Part shown: positions 41,618 to 48,926 of the stretch, in pieces | How positions within the stretch are numbered: the first letter of the stretch is position 1 | How the letters are laid out: every line of letters begins with the position of its first letter | NCBI RefSeq assembly: GCF_900102725.1 | Contig: NZ_FNJW01000003.1 | Span: 1-64,000 of the forward strand | Length of the DNA: 64,000 bases | Direction of reading: 5' to 3' | From: Carnobacterium viridans | GTDB lineage: Bacteria > Bacillota > Bacilli > Lactobacillales > Carnobacteriaceae | Program-made: the position numbers and the translations under genes | The notes under the pieces: model-generated | What the model was told of the DNA's origin: nothing | Database searches by the model: none | The model's input: the letters and a program-made list of their open reading frames with translations, nothing else

Positions 41618-41664
41618 CGTTTCAATTAATTTGCAACTAGTTATTTTTATCTTTAATTAAATAA

Positions 41665-41717
41665 TTGACATAAACAGTTCGACTGTATACAATGCAAGTA
41701 TATAGTTTGACTGTTTA
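41665..41717 (+). promoter_or_regulatory. Promoter and PadR operator
   Basis: TTGACA (41665-41670), 17 bp, TACAAT (41688-41693). Overlapping it, TAAACAGT (41671) and ACTGTATA face TATATAGT and ACTGTTTA (ending 41717), a two-tier inverted repeat expected for autorepression by the PadR protein encoded next. Confidence 0.75.
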
Positions 41718-41754
41718 TTTTTTAGTGTTTTATTTTAAGAAGGGAATGAACTAA

Positions 41755-42078
41755 ATGAAAAGAAACAAACATTTACCGCTGACAGAAACTGTTTATTATA
41801 TTCTATTATCTTTATTTGAACCAGCACATGGTTATCTCATTATACAAAAAGTTGAAGACTTGAGTAATGGTGAGGTGAGGATGGCTGCTGGGACATTGTA
41901 CGGAGCTATCGAAAACTTATTAAAATTGAAGTTTATTAAGCCGGTTGAGAGTGAAGATAAGAGGCGTAAAGTTTATGTCATTACACAAGAAGGGAAAAAC
42001 ATTCTACTTCTTGATTATGAAAGAATGAAACACATCGTAGCTATTACTGAAGAAAATTTGACTCAGGAAGGTGTATGA
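41755..42078 (+). CDS. PadR-family transcriptional regulator
   Basis: 107 aa with the PadR winged helix: TETVYYILLSLFEPAHGYLI, RMAAGTLYGAIENLLKL, KRRKVYVITQEGK. PadR proteins usually repress their own operon and an adjacent membrane or transport gene; a palindromic operator overlaps the promoter. The next gene overlaps its stop by four bases. Confidence 0.88.
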   Translation: MKRNKHLPLTETVYYILLSLFEPAHGYLIIQKVEDLSNGEVRMAAGTLYGAIENLLKLKFIKPVESEDKRRKVYVITQEGKNILLLDYERMKHIVAITEENLTQEGV

Positions 42079-42695
42079 ATATGAAAAAATTTAAGTTCTT
42101 TTTTAATCTTGATAAAGAAGAGAAATGGTTAAATGAAAAATCCAACGAAGGTTGGGAATTATATGATAAAAAAATGGAATATAAATTTCGTAAAACAGCC
42201 TATTTTCCTACTATAAAAATTGATTATCGCACGTTTAAGTCAAAAAACGATTTTCAAGATTACAAGACCCTTTTTAAAGATAGCGGCTGGGAGCATATTA
42301 TAGGTAGTAAAACATCAGGCAAACAATATTTCAAAAAAACAGAAAGGAATGCTAGCACAGATATCTTTTCTGATAACTTTTCTAAAGCTGAAAGGTATCA
42401 TAGAATGGCTCGCGTATGGGTGTCCTTAGCACTAAGTTATATTCCTCTCACTGTTGCTTTATATATGACTAGGATGGTTGATTTCAAAGCATTAATCCAT
42501 CCAAAATCTTTGTACTACACACCTGGATTATGGGAAAAGACTGGATCTATTTTTTGGAGAGCCTTTTTATTTGAAACTCCTTTTGTATTTCTTAGAGGAT
42601 TTTTTTGGATACTTTTTCCCATCTTGATTATTTTATACATTGTCTTTGCTATCAAAGCTCATTACCATTATAAAAATGCTATTTCAAAAGATTAA
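42075..42695 (+). CDS. DUF2812 membrane protein
   Basis: 206 aa. The N-terminal 90 residues are the DUF2812 domain (FNLDKEEKWLNEKSNEGWEL, SGWEHIIGSKTSGKQYF), followed by two membrane segments (about 112-132 and 170-200). PadR-DUF2812 pairs are common in Firmicutes; the function is not known to me. Start overlaps the padR stop (ATGA). Confidence 0.8.
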   Translation: MNMKKFKFFFNLDKEEKWLNEKSNEGWELYDKKMEYKFRKTAYFPTIKIDYRTFKSKNDFQDYKTLFKDSGWEHIIGSKTSGKQYFKKTERNASTDIFSDNFSKAERYHRMARVWVSLALSYIPLTVALYMTRMVDFKALIHPKSLYYTPGLWEKTGSIFWRAFLFETPFVFLRGFFWILFPILIILYIVFAIKAHYHYKNAISKD

Positions 42696-42705
42696 TGATA
42701 GAAAT

Positions 42706-42766
42706 TATAGTGCAACATTCCGAAATTAAAGAAGGACTCTAATTTCGCGAAGTGCTGCACTATTTA
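42706..42766 (+). terminator. Long imperfect hairpin after the DUF2812 gene
   Basis: ATAGTGCA and CGAAATTA face TAATTTCG and TGCACTAT, closing an AAGAAGGACTC loop. Probable terminator. Confidence 0.55.
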
Positions 42767-42878
42767 CCTTCACTATCATTAATTTATCGTCTCAATTTTA
42801 GTTATTATCTGAAGAGCACTATAATGTCTTTTTGTATTCGTACCAAGCAAACAGAATCTTATTAAAATAAGGTTCTTG

Positions 42879-42906
42879 ATTCACCATTCTATATCATTTT
42901 ATGTAT
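42879..42906 (+). repeat. 28-bp array repeat, copy 11
   Basis: ATTCACCATTC / TATATC / ATTTTATGTAT, preceded by AATAAGGTTCTTG. Confidence 0.6.
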
Positions 42907-42982
42907 CTAATATTATGTTACCAAACCTATATGCTTTTACATAGAAACACTTTTTATTTAAATCTACGTATTTAAATATAGT

Positions 42983-43351
42983 ATGATAAAATTAATAGTG
43001 TTTGGTAAAGAAAAGAGGCCCATTAATTATAGTATTACTATTTCTGCTTGTCTTCTGCAGCTTTCATTTCTCTTCCTTTGGATAAGAAAATTTATTGGTT
43101 TACAAACTATCCATAATGAAGGGTTTGAAAGGTTTGAAAGATTTGCTACATTCGTTAATGTTTCATATTTTGTGTTGCTTATCCCTTTATTACTTATTTT
43201 TGCATGGTATGGAGTAAAAAAAATATTAGTACAAGATCAGTTCTTTATATTAAAAATAGTATTCGTTTTTGTTTATTTAGGTGCATTAATTGGAATTTTA
43301 ATATTGGGACAACCTATTTTTGAAATTTTATATTATGGATTTGCTCCTTGA
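42983..43351 (+). pseudogene. Truncated copy of a small membrane protein
   Basis: Up to 122 aa, nearly identical over its last 108 residues to the 139-aa protein at 45519. The front differs: a deletion between two similar AAAGAAAAGARG stretches removed the ribosome site and first about 28 codons, so the frame now starts MIKLIVFGKEKRPINYS from what was the leader. There is no good ribosome binding site. It may be a non-expressed remnant. Confidence 0.6.
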
Positions 43352-43393
43352 AATAGACTGATTAAAAATCCCTTTAATACAATAAGGTTTTCA

Positions 43394-43421
43394 ATACACT
43401 GCTTTATCTAATTTCATGTAT
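43394..43421 (+). repeat. 28-bp array repeat, copy 12
   Basis: ATACACTGCTT / TATCTA / ATTTCATGTAT, preceded by AATAAGGTTTTCA. Confidence 0.75.
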
Positions 43422-43579
43422 CATATATTTATGAAAAATAGTCTTAAAAGAATAATAGTAATAAACGCTGGAAAAAGCTAAAATTAAATTACATGTAGAA
43501 GGTAACTTTAGTATGAATAACCAAATAACCAGAATTTTTAAATCGTTTAATAAAAAAAGACATTAATTTAATAATTTTC

Positions 43580-43607
43580 TTAATAGACTATTAACGAATT
43601 TATGTAT
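43580..43607 (+). repeat. Degenerate array repeat
   Basis: Ends ATTTATGTAT like the right arm, but the left arm is poorly conserved. The equivalent place in the duplicated segment (45980-46011) has a clearer copy. Confidence 0.35.
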
Positions 43608-43699
43608 CTATTAAAATTATTGATAATTTTTTAAGTTTTTTCGTTCTACTTAAATATTTATTTAAAATTGTGATAGTCTAATTCATGGGAGGTTTTAAA

Positions 43700-44245
43700 A
43701 TGAAAAATAGAAAGAGTTTAATTATTTTTTTTATAGGATTATTATTTGTAATAGGAGGTATTTTTTACATAATTGGCAACACTAACACCTCATCTGTCAA
43801 CCCATCAGAAGCAAGTAATAACTCCATTATCTCAACAGAGTCATCCGTTACTAGTGAATCAAGTAACTCACTTGATTCAACTATAAATTCCGAATCAGCT
43901 AGCATAACCAACAGTATTAAGGAAAGTGCTGAAGTAAGTAGCTCTTCAATTAGCTCAGAAGAAACAGAGGCTACTTCTGAACCTGCAAGTACCAATTCTG
44001 AATCTAATCCTGTGGCCAACAGTTCTATAAAAAGTAGCACAGAAGAAGGAGTTGCAGATCAAACAGAATCCAGCGCGGATTGGAAAATTAATTTTGAAAA
44101 AGAACTTAAAGAATCATATAAAGTTACTGTTAAAAGATATGAGGATTTTGGAGACGGTTTATATGGTGTTTACGTAAATGAAATTGAAACAGGTGAATTA
44201 CCTTATGTAACCGTAGATTCTAAGACCGGAAATTTTCATGGATAA
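43700..44245 (+). CDS. Serine-rich exported or membrane-anchored protein
   Basis: About 181 aa from ATG 43700 (GGGAGG eight bases upstream; the ATG at 43685 overlaps that site). One N-terminal membrane segment (LIIFFIGLLFVIGGIFYIIG), then about 95 residues dominated by Ser, Glu, Asn and Thr, then a folded C-terminal domain (KELKESYKVTVKRYEDFGDG, GVYVNEIETGELPYVTVD). The Ser-rich stalk would span the wall. No known family. Confidence 0.65.
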   Translation: MKNRKSLIIFFIGLLFVIGGIFYIIGNTNTSSVNPSEASNNSIISTESSVTSESSNSLDSTINSESASITNSIKESAEVSSSSISSEETEATSEPASTNSESNPVANSSIKSSTEEGVADQTESSADWKINFEKELKESYKVTVKRYEDFGDGLYGVYVNEIETGELPYVTVDSKTGNFHG

Positions 44246-44250
44246 AAGAA

Positions 44251-44299
44251 TTTAAATCAACAGTAGCAACTACTTATTAGTTGCTGCTGTTGATTTAAA
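44251..44299 (+). terminator. Terminator
   Basis: TTTAAATCAACAGTAGCAAC faces its complement (one mismatch) around CTTAT. It follows the Ser-rich protein gene by five bases. Confidence 0.75.
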
Positions 44300-44394
44300 G
44301 ATGACATTTGTAAAATTATCATTTGATACTGAGATTGGTGCAGACGGTATTAGATATTTTAATTCTATTACTCATTAATTAAATAAGATTCTCA

Positions 44395-44422
44395 ATACAC
44401 TATTCTATGTAATTTCATGTAT
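44395..44422 (+). repeat. 28-bp array repeat, copy 13
   Basis: ATACACTATTC / TATGTA / ATTTCATGTAT, close to the consensus, preceded by AATAAGATTCTCA. Confidence 0.8.
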
Positions 44423-44542
44423 GACATTTACTAAATAACGAAATTTAATCAAACATGGTTTCTTGAATAAAGTAAAAAAATTAGCGACAATATCAATATC
44501 TATAAAGTTACATAAAAATAATACTTATAAGGAGTTTAAAAA

Positions 44543-44818
44543 ATGAATAATATAGTTATTTTTTTACTTATTGCAATAATAATATCCCTTACTTCAAGCA
44601 TTAGACAGTTAAAGACAGAAGTTGATCTTATAAAAATGAAATTGACTACTATCAGTAAGCATGTTGATTTACCCGATCCAACAAATAATGAACTAAAAAT
44701 AATTGTTTTAGAGCTTATCTCAAAGGGAGAAAAAATTAAGGCTATTAAAGAATATAGATTGGCTACTGGAGCTGGGTTACTTGAAGCTAAACAGTATATT
44801 GATCATTTGAGCAAATAA
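44543..44818 (+). CDS. Membrane-anchored protein with L7/L12 C-terminal-like domain
   Basis: 91 aa: an N-terminal membrane segment (IVIFLLIAIIISLTSSI), a coiled coil (LKTEVDLIKMKLTTISKHV) and a C-terminal segment (IIVLELISKGEKIKAIKEYR, GLLEAKQYID) that reads like the C-terminal domain of ribosomal protein bL12, which binds translation factors. AAGGAG precedes the ATG. Small proteins combining these parts occur in lactic acid bacteria; function unknown. Confidence 0.7.
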   Translation: MNNIVIFLLIAIIISLTSSIRQLKTEVDLIKMKLTTISKHVDLPDPTNNELKIIVLELISKGEKIKAIKEYRLATGAGLLEAKQYIDHLSK

Positions 44819-44844
44819 GAATCCCTATTTTATAAAGGTCTTAG

Positions 44845-44872
44845 ATACACGTTTTTAAGCAATTTCATGTAT
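44845..44872 (+). repeat. 28-bp array repeat, copy 14
   Basis: ATACACGTTTT / TAAGCA / ATTTCATGTAT, preceded by ATAAAGGTCTTAG. Confidence 0.75.
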
Positions 44873-44921
44873 TACAATTTTTTTGTTTTAAGCAAAATAT
44901 AACATAAGGAGTGCACTTTAT

Positions 44922-44996
44922 ATGGCTTTAACTTTAGTATGTTTCTTGTTTATAATTATGGTTATTTCCAAGAATAAGGACAAATATCAAAAATAA
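44922..44996 (+). CDS. 24-aa membrane micropeptide
   Basis: ATAAGGAG is followed by ATG at 44922 and codons MALTLVCFLFIIMVISKNKD, KYQK and TAA. A hydrophobic helix with a basic end, as in small type I toxins or membrane regulators. It is the only candidate gene in its repeat interval of about 150 bp, which supports it being the cargo. Confidence 0.45.
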   Translation: MALTLVCFLFIIMVISKNKDKYQK

Positions 44997-45024
44997 ACAG
45001 AAACTTGGTAAATTAAGGTTCTGT

Positions 45025-45052
45025 TTACATGATTTTATGTAGAATCTTGGAT
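45025..45052 (+). repeat. 28-bp array repeat, copy 15
   Basis: TTACATGATTT / TATGTA / GAATCTTGGAT, preceded by AATTAAGGTTCTG. Right arm partly degraded. Confidence 0.5.
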
Positions 45053-45062
45053 TTAATGTAAT

Positions 45063-45098
45063 AAGGACTCTATTGCTTTTTAAACAATAGAGTCCTTA
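45063..45098 (+). terminator. Terminator
   Basis: AAGGACTCTATTG with its exact complement CAATAGAGTCCTT around CTTTTTAAA, followed by ATTTG. Confidence 0.65.
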
Positions 45099-45107
45099 TT
45101 TGATAAA

Positions 45108-45176
45108 TGTAAACCAATGGTTGCTAGTTGTAAACCAAGGGGTGCGTTACTTTTCAATTAAGATAAGAGATAATAC
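45108..45176 (+). promoter_or_regulatory. Promoter with 21-bp-spaced direct repeats
   Basis: TGTAAACCAATGG at 45108 and TGTAAACCAAGGG at 45129 are exactly 21 bp apart, followed by GGTGCGTTACTT and TAATACT at 45171. Direct repeats two helical turns apart are the usual sites of LytTR-type response regulators that control class II bacteriocin genes. The same block occurs inverted at 33588-33621. Confidence 0.55.
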
Positions 45177-45220
45177 TGGAGACAAAGTAAGTTTTTCTAT
45201 AGTTGAGAGGATGGTTACAT

Positions 45221-45439
45221 ATGAAGCAAAATTACTTTAATTTTATACAACTTTTTTTTGAAAAAACGTCGAGCCTTATGGCAAATTTTTTTCTTCTTTT
45301 AATTTTATATAACTATTTCTTTGTAAAAAACAACTCAATCATTAGTATTACTTACAAAGAATTATATATTATTGTATTCGTAAGTATTATATTAGGTATT
45401 TTTTCACTACTATCTAAAAGAAATAAGATCAGTAAATAA
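45221..45439 (+). CDS. Small membrane protein behind the paired-box promoter
   Basis: 72 aa from ATG 45221 (GAGAGGA about nine bases before; the TTG at 45203 overlaps it). Two membrane segments (about 19-35 and 50-64) and a basic end SKRNKISK. No family recognised. Its promoter carries boxes suggestive of bacteriocin-type regulation, so it may be an immunity or accessory protein. Confidence 0.55.
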   Translation: MKQNYFNFIQLFFEKTSSLMANFFLLLILYNYFFVKNNSIISITYKELYIIVFVSIILGIFSLLSKRNKISK

Positions 45440-45518
45440 AACTATTTTTTAGAATATGTGTGTTAAATATAATGAGATAAAATTAATAGTGTTTAGCTAA
45501 AGAAAAGAGGCGGTATTA

Positions 45519-45938
45519 TTGTTCATCTTTAAACCATTTTACGCGATTCTATTAAGTATCATTTATATTGGAATTATTTATTTATTAGTCAGAAAAGAAA
45601 AGAAGCCCATTAATTATAGTATTACTATTTTTGCTTGTCTTCTGCAGCTGTCATTTCTCTTCCTTTGGATAAGAAAATTTATTGATTTACAAACTATCCA
45701 TAATAAAGGATTTGAAAGGTTTGAAAGATTTGCTACATTTGTTAATATTTCATATTTTTTGTTATTCATACCCTTATTACTCGTTTTTGCATGGTATGGA
45801 CTAAAAAAAATAGGCGCACAAGATCAATTCCCCTTATTGAAAAGAATCTTCCAGTTTTTTTATGTAGGTGCAATAGTTGGAATTTTAATACTGGGACAAC
45901 CTATCTTTGAAATTTTATATTATGGATTTGCTCCTTGA
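45519..45938 (+). CDS. Small membrane protein (intact paralogue)
   Basis: 139 aa with four membrane segments; TTG start at 45519, six bases after GAGGCGG. ACLLQLSFLFLWIRKFI and the end GQPIFEILYYGFAP are shared with the truncated copy at 42983. It starts 80 bp after the 72-aa gene and probably shares its promoter. I do not recognise the family. Confidence 0.6.
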   Translation: MFIFKPFYAILLSIIYIGIIYLLVRKEKKPINYSITIFACLLQLSFLFLWIRKFIDLQTIHNKGFERFERFATFVNISYFLLFIPLLLVFAWYGLKKIGAQDQFPLLKRIFQFFYVGAIVGILILGQPIFEILYYGFAP

Positions 45939-45979
45939 AGCATACTAATATAAAAAAAAATTAGTAAAACAGGTTCTAA

Positions 45980-46011
45980 GTACATTAATTCAAGCAAATT
46001 TATACGTGTAT
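45980..46011 (+). repeat. 28-bp array repeat, copy 16 (variant)
   Basis: GTACATTAATT / CAAGCA / AATTTATACGTGTAT, four bases longer than standard, preceded by AACAGGTTCTAA. Confidence 0.5.
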
Positions 46012-46098
46012 TAAAATTAGTGATAATATAATTAAGATTTTATCGTTCTACTAATTACTTTTTTAATTGTGATAGCCTTATTTATGGGAGGTTTTAAA

Positions 46099-46194
46099 AT
46101 GAAAAATAGAAGGAATCTAATTATTTTTTTCCTAGGATGTGTAGTAGGAGGTATTATTTATCTACTAGTATCATTATTACCTATTTTAAATTGA
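46099..46194 (+). CDS. 31-aa membrane peptide, related to the start of the Ser-rich protein
   Basis: GGGAGG then ATG at 46099: MKNRRNLIIFFLGCVVGGII, YLLVSLLPILN. Both the leader and the first codons are near copies of those of the gene at 43700 (MKNRKSLIIFF), but the Ser-rich part is absent. Either a small membrane peptide or the shortened end of a duplicate. Confidence 0.45.
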   Translation: MKNRRNLIIFFLGCVVGGIIYLLVSLLPILN

Positions 46195-46209
46195 AAAGGA
46201 GGCTTTATT

Positions 46210-46563
46210 TTGATAGATTACATAGTTTATCTTCTTGTTATACTAATGATAAGTTGGGATTTAGTTAGTATTTTCAAAGTTTTGTCAGGAAAATACACTT
46301 CAATTTTTGTACGTTATTTCACTGTGGCTTCTATCTTTCCAGATCAACTCAAAAATTTATCAGAAAATAAAGAAAAAGAGAAAAAATTTAAATCGTTAGT
46401 CATTTCAAACGAAATGTTACATATTTTAATTACTTTATTTTTGCTAGGTGGCTCTTTATCAAATCGTATTCCCAACATAGTATGGATTTGTCTTTTCTCT
46501 TATTATGCTAGCTCTATGTTCTTTCGTTATCGTACCCGTAAGTTATTGGAAAGTGATTCTTAA
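46210..46563 (+). CDS. Small membrane protein
   Basis: 117 aa with three to four hydrophobic segments (about 4-20, 72-90, 94-105) and a charged middle (LSENKEKEKKFKSL). AAAGGAGG precedes the TTG start at 46210. It follows the 31-aa peptide by 15 bp. Unknown family. Confidence 0.55.
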   Translation: MIDYIVYLLVILMISWDLVSIFKVLSGKYTSIFVRYFTVASIFPDQLKNLSENKEKEKKFKSLVISNEMLHILITLFLLGGSLSNRIPNIVWICLFSYYASSMFFRYRTRKLLESDS

Positions 46564-46570
46564 ATAACTA

Positions 46571-46622
46571 GAAAAAGTTCCTCACAATCAGTCTCTTTAG
46601 TCTGATTGTGAGGAACTTTTTC
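46571..46622. terminator. Bidirectional terminator
   Basis: GAAAAAGTTCCTCACAATCA G faces its exact complement, with A runs on one side and T runs on the other, between the convergent genes ending at 46563 and 46629. Confidence 0.85.
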
Positions 46623-46628
46623 TATTAG

Positions 46629-46910
46629 CTATACAAATTTAACTTCGATAACTTTATCAAATGCTTTAGCGATGTCATTCATCGTCTTAAACGTCACATT
46701 CATATTTCCGTTTTCAATACGTGCAATCGTAGATTGGGGTTTTTCAACTTTTTCGGCCAATTGTCGTTGCGTCAATCCTTCGGTTTCTCTCAACGTTTTT
46801 AAAGCAACAGCGACTTCTAAGCGTTCACTTTCACCCACAAAGGCTTCTTCAAAACTCTTGTCTTTTGCACGTCGACGAGAAATATAGCTACTTACTGTAC
46901 TTGTCTCCAT
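46629..46910 (-). CDS. HigA-type antitoxin, XRE family
   Basis: 93 aa: a helical N-terminus (SSYISRRRAKDKSFEEAFVG) and an HTH_3 domain (LRETEGLTQRQLAEKVEKPQ, STIARIENGN) ending FDKVIEVKFV, typical of antitoxins that follow RelE/HigB toxins. The toxin gene lies directly upstream, three bases apart. Probably represses the pair's promoter. Confidence 0.82.
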   Translation of the reverse strand: METSTVSSYISRRRAKDKSFEEAFVGESERLEVAVALKTLRETEGLTQRQLAEKVEKPQSTIARIENGNMNVTFKTMNDIAKAFDKVIEVKFV

Positions 46911-46913
46911 TAG

Positions 46914-47153
46914 TTATTCCTCCATAAATTTTTTTCGGATCTCTCGTGCACGTTTCTTCTCATTTTCGGGTGTTTTATCGGTTTTTTTCGTAAAAACATG
47001 CGTAATAACATACCGGTTATCAACCACATGAAAATAAAATACCCGTTGGATATTTGAACTTACTTTTGAGCGAAGCTCATAAAGATTCGTTTCTAGTTTT
47101 TTGACCCATTGATTTCTTGCTGCTTCGGACATGCCATATTTTTCCGACATCAA
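46914..47153 (-). CDS. RelE/HigB-type toxin, apparently short at the N-terminus
   Basis: 79 aa from TTG 47153 or ATG 47150. NLYELRSKVSSNIQRVFYFH and ITHVFTKKTDKTPENE are the conserved C-terminal half of HigB/Gp49-like mRNA interferases, which usually have about 105-115 aa. Upstream codons in frame (RAWGKIKAFFSSL) stay open only to a TAA about 45 bases before, so the N-terminal strand is missing. It may be inactive. Confidence 0.68.
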   Translation of the reverse strand: MMSEKYGMSEAARNQWVKKLETNLYELRSKVSSNIQRVFYFHVVDNRYVITHVFTKKTDKTPENEKKRAREIRKKFMEE

Positions 47154-47272
47154 CGACGAAAAAAACGCCTTGATCTTGCCCCAAGCCCTTTAAAACCATC
47201 GTGTTAGTAACCATCGAAAATCTTTTAAAGATAATTAGAACAATATAAAACTATAATTCTATAAGTTTAATG

Positions 47273-47300
47273 ATACACGAGTATGTCTAATTTCATGTAT
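47273..47300 (+). repeat. 28-bp array repeat, copy 17
   Basis: ATACACGAGTA / TGTCTA / ATTTCATGTAT. Separates the HigBA unit from the first HTH-membrane pair. Confidence 0.72.
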
Positions 47301-47318
47301 TATTTACTTTCTGAATAT

Positions 47319-47762
47319 TTACCCTTCTTTTCTCTCTCTTTTTTCATCTATTTTATTTTTTATAAAGTAAGTAATGGGGATAGATACAAACAGAATTCCT
47401 GAAAAAAATTGAGTAGCGCCTTCATTTATTTTTCCATTTATCATTATTTCTTCAGGTCTAACTAAAAAAGTTTGATAAGTTGTATATAGGCCTAACAATC
47501 CTACAATTAAAAGTAGCCAAGAGTAGCCTTTTTTATCATCTTTTTTACGAAAATAGGCATTATGATAGACACTTATATTCGCAAAAAAGATGGCGACTAC
47601 AAACATTATAATCAACATCTCTGTCTCTTTGGATGCTCCCCATTGAAAATTAAAAAATAAGCCAAGGATATAATTTAGTGCTAATAGACTGATTAAATAA
47701 ATAAACGAATAATAGCCATATTTATATCTCATTAATTTCTGGTATTCATCGTATTGTTTCAT
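47319..47762 (-). CDS. Membrane protein of an HTH-membrane pair
   Basis: About 147 aa from ATG 47762 (GGGAGGA upstream, inside the end of the regulator gene). Four membrane segments (about 20-38, 48-65, 80-97, 115-132). The regulator gene overlaps its leader, so both are co-translated. Pairs of a small Cro/CI-like regulator and a DUF-type membrane protein are frequent in Firmicutes; their job is not established. Confidence 0.65.
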   Translation of the reverse strand: MKQYDEYQKLMRYKYGYYSFIYLISLLALNYILGLFFNFQWGASKETEMLIIMFVVAIFFANISVYHNAYFRKKDDKKGYSWLLLIVGLLGLYTTYQTFLVRPEEIMINGKINEGATQFFSGILFVSIPITYFIKNKIDEKRERKEG

Positions 47763-47764
47763 GT

Positions 47765-47962
47765 TTATTCCTCCCAAAATAAATCGTTTAAAGTTAAATC
47801 CAATTTTTTACAAATCTCTCTACACAAATTGATTGTCGGATTGTAATCTCCTCTTTCAATAGCGCTGATGGTCTGTCGAGTAACATTGACAGCATCTGCC
47901 AATTGCTGTTGAGATAGATCATTCTTTGCTCGTGCTGCCTTTAATCTTAAATTCTTAGCCAT
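47765..47962 (-). CDS. Small XRE/Cro-like regulator
   Basis: 65 aa, essentially one HTH_3 domain: LRLKAARAKNDLSQQQLADA, VTRQTISAIERGDYNPTINL, ending LTLNDLFWEE. The group with VTRQTI and NPTINL is the YozG/SinR-like type found in front of small membrane-protein genes. AGGAGG precedes the ATG. Likely autorepressor. Confidence 0.85.
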   Translation of the reverse strand: MAKNLRLKAARAKNDLSQQQLADAVNVTRQTISAIERGDYNPTINLCREICKKLDLTLNDLFWEE

Positions 47963-48156
47963 ATTATTCCTCCTGATATGACAAATATATATTGCAACAA
48001 GTAAATTATATCATTCATTAGAGTAGATACAATAGTTTAAATGAATTAGCAGATTTTTTTATCGTTTTACTGTGGTCATAACCATTAAAAATTTTGAAAT
48101 GGTAGAATTATCGTATAATTCTATAAAAAAAGAACCCTGATAGAACAAGGTTCTGA

Positions 48157-48184
48157 ACACATAACTTTATCCAATTTCATGTAT
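48157..48184 (+). repeat. 28-bp array repeat, copy 18
   Basis: ACACATAACTT / TATCCA / ATTTCATGTAT, preceded by AGAACAAGGTTCTGA, where AGAACC and GGTTCT form a small hairpin. Confidence 0.65.
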
Positions 48185-48215
48185 TAATAAAAATTAACTA
48201 TTATCTTAAACGCGA

Positions 48216-48638
48216 CTACTTTCTTTTAATGATAAGAGCTCCTATTCCTACAATCCAGATGTAAGAGAAGAAAAGAATCCATAAATAAAAAATTGAAATA
48301 GATTCCTTACCTAAAAGTGTAAAAACTCCTAGAGAAATAAATAAAATACTTGTAAGAATATGTGACGTATATGCAAAAAATCGAGAAATATTTTTAATAA
48401 CTCGTTCGTCTGCGTCAGGGATATTATTTTTCTTTTTCTTTTGCTTTATTACTTCAATGACTGTCAAAAAGAGAGTTGCTACTAGGCCAGCAGTAAGAAC
48501 TTCATATGGAAACTCACCTTGAAAGTAGTAAATAAGAAATGAACCCAAAACTGCACCTAGAAACGTACAGGTAATAAGATAATATGGTACCCATTTTGTT
48601 AATTGTTGCACACTTACTTCTCTGTCTTTTATGCTCAT
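48216..48638 (-). CDS. Membrane protein of a second HTH-membrane pair
   Basis: 140 aa with four membrane segments (about 17-35, 43-58, 86-104, 112-133). Start overlaps the regulator stop (ATGA). Similar layout to the protein at 47319 but different sequence. KKKKNNIPDADERVIKNISR in the middle is a cytoplasmic loop. Function unknown. Confidence 0.68.
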   Translation of the reverse strand: MSIKDREVSVQQLTKWVPYYLITCTFLGAVLGSFLIYYFQGEFPYEVLTAGLVATLFLTVIEVIKQKKKKNNIPDADERVIKNISRFFAYTSHILTSILFISLGVFTLLGKESISIFYLWILFFSYIWIVGIGALIIKRK

Positions 48639-48844
48639 TTATTATCCTCCTCTAAAATAAATATTTCATCGATTGGCATATCAAAATATGCTATTAATTT
48701 TAGTGCTAACTCTAAACTAGGATTATACTTATTCTTTTCAATTGCATTTATAGTTTGCCGAGTAACTTGTAGATCCTCAGCCATTTTCATTTGAGTTATT
48801 CCTTTCTTTTGACGGATATCTCGTATATGGTTAATCACATTCAT
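48635..48844 (-). CDS. Small XRE/Cro-like regulator
   Basis: 69 aa: INHIRDIRQKKGITQMKMAE, LQVTRQTINAIEKNKYNPSL, ending MPIDEIFILEEDNK. Same type as the regulator at 47765. Upstream lie two copies of GTAAAGATATCTTTAC (48866 and 48911), a likely operator. AGGAGG precedes the ATG. Confidence 0.86.
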   Translation of the reverse strand: MNVINHIRDIRQKKGITQMKMAEDLQVTRQTINAIEKNKYNPSLELALKLIAYFDMPIDEIFILEEDNK

Positions 48845-48865
48845 TAATTGAACCTCCTAAGTTTA

Positions 48866-48926
48866 AGTAAAGATATCTTTACATATATAATGACAAAACA
48901 CCAAACGAGTGTAAAGATATCTTTAC
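48866..48926 (-). promoter_or_regulatory. Double operator GTAAAGATATCTTTAC
   Basis: The same perfect 16-bp palindrome occurs at 48866-48881 and 48911-48926, 45 bp apart, upstream of the regulator at 48844. Expected binding site of that regulator. Confidence 0.7.

Noticed and set aside
43765-44040. 91-aa minus-strand frame opposite the Ser-rich gene
   Set aside because: Mirror of the repetitive TCA/AGT codons of the plus-strand gene, without ribosome site.
44300-44378. 25-codon frame starting MTFVKLSFDTEIG
   Set aside because: No ribosome binding site and it follows a terminator; too short to support.
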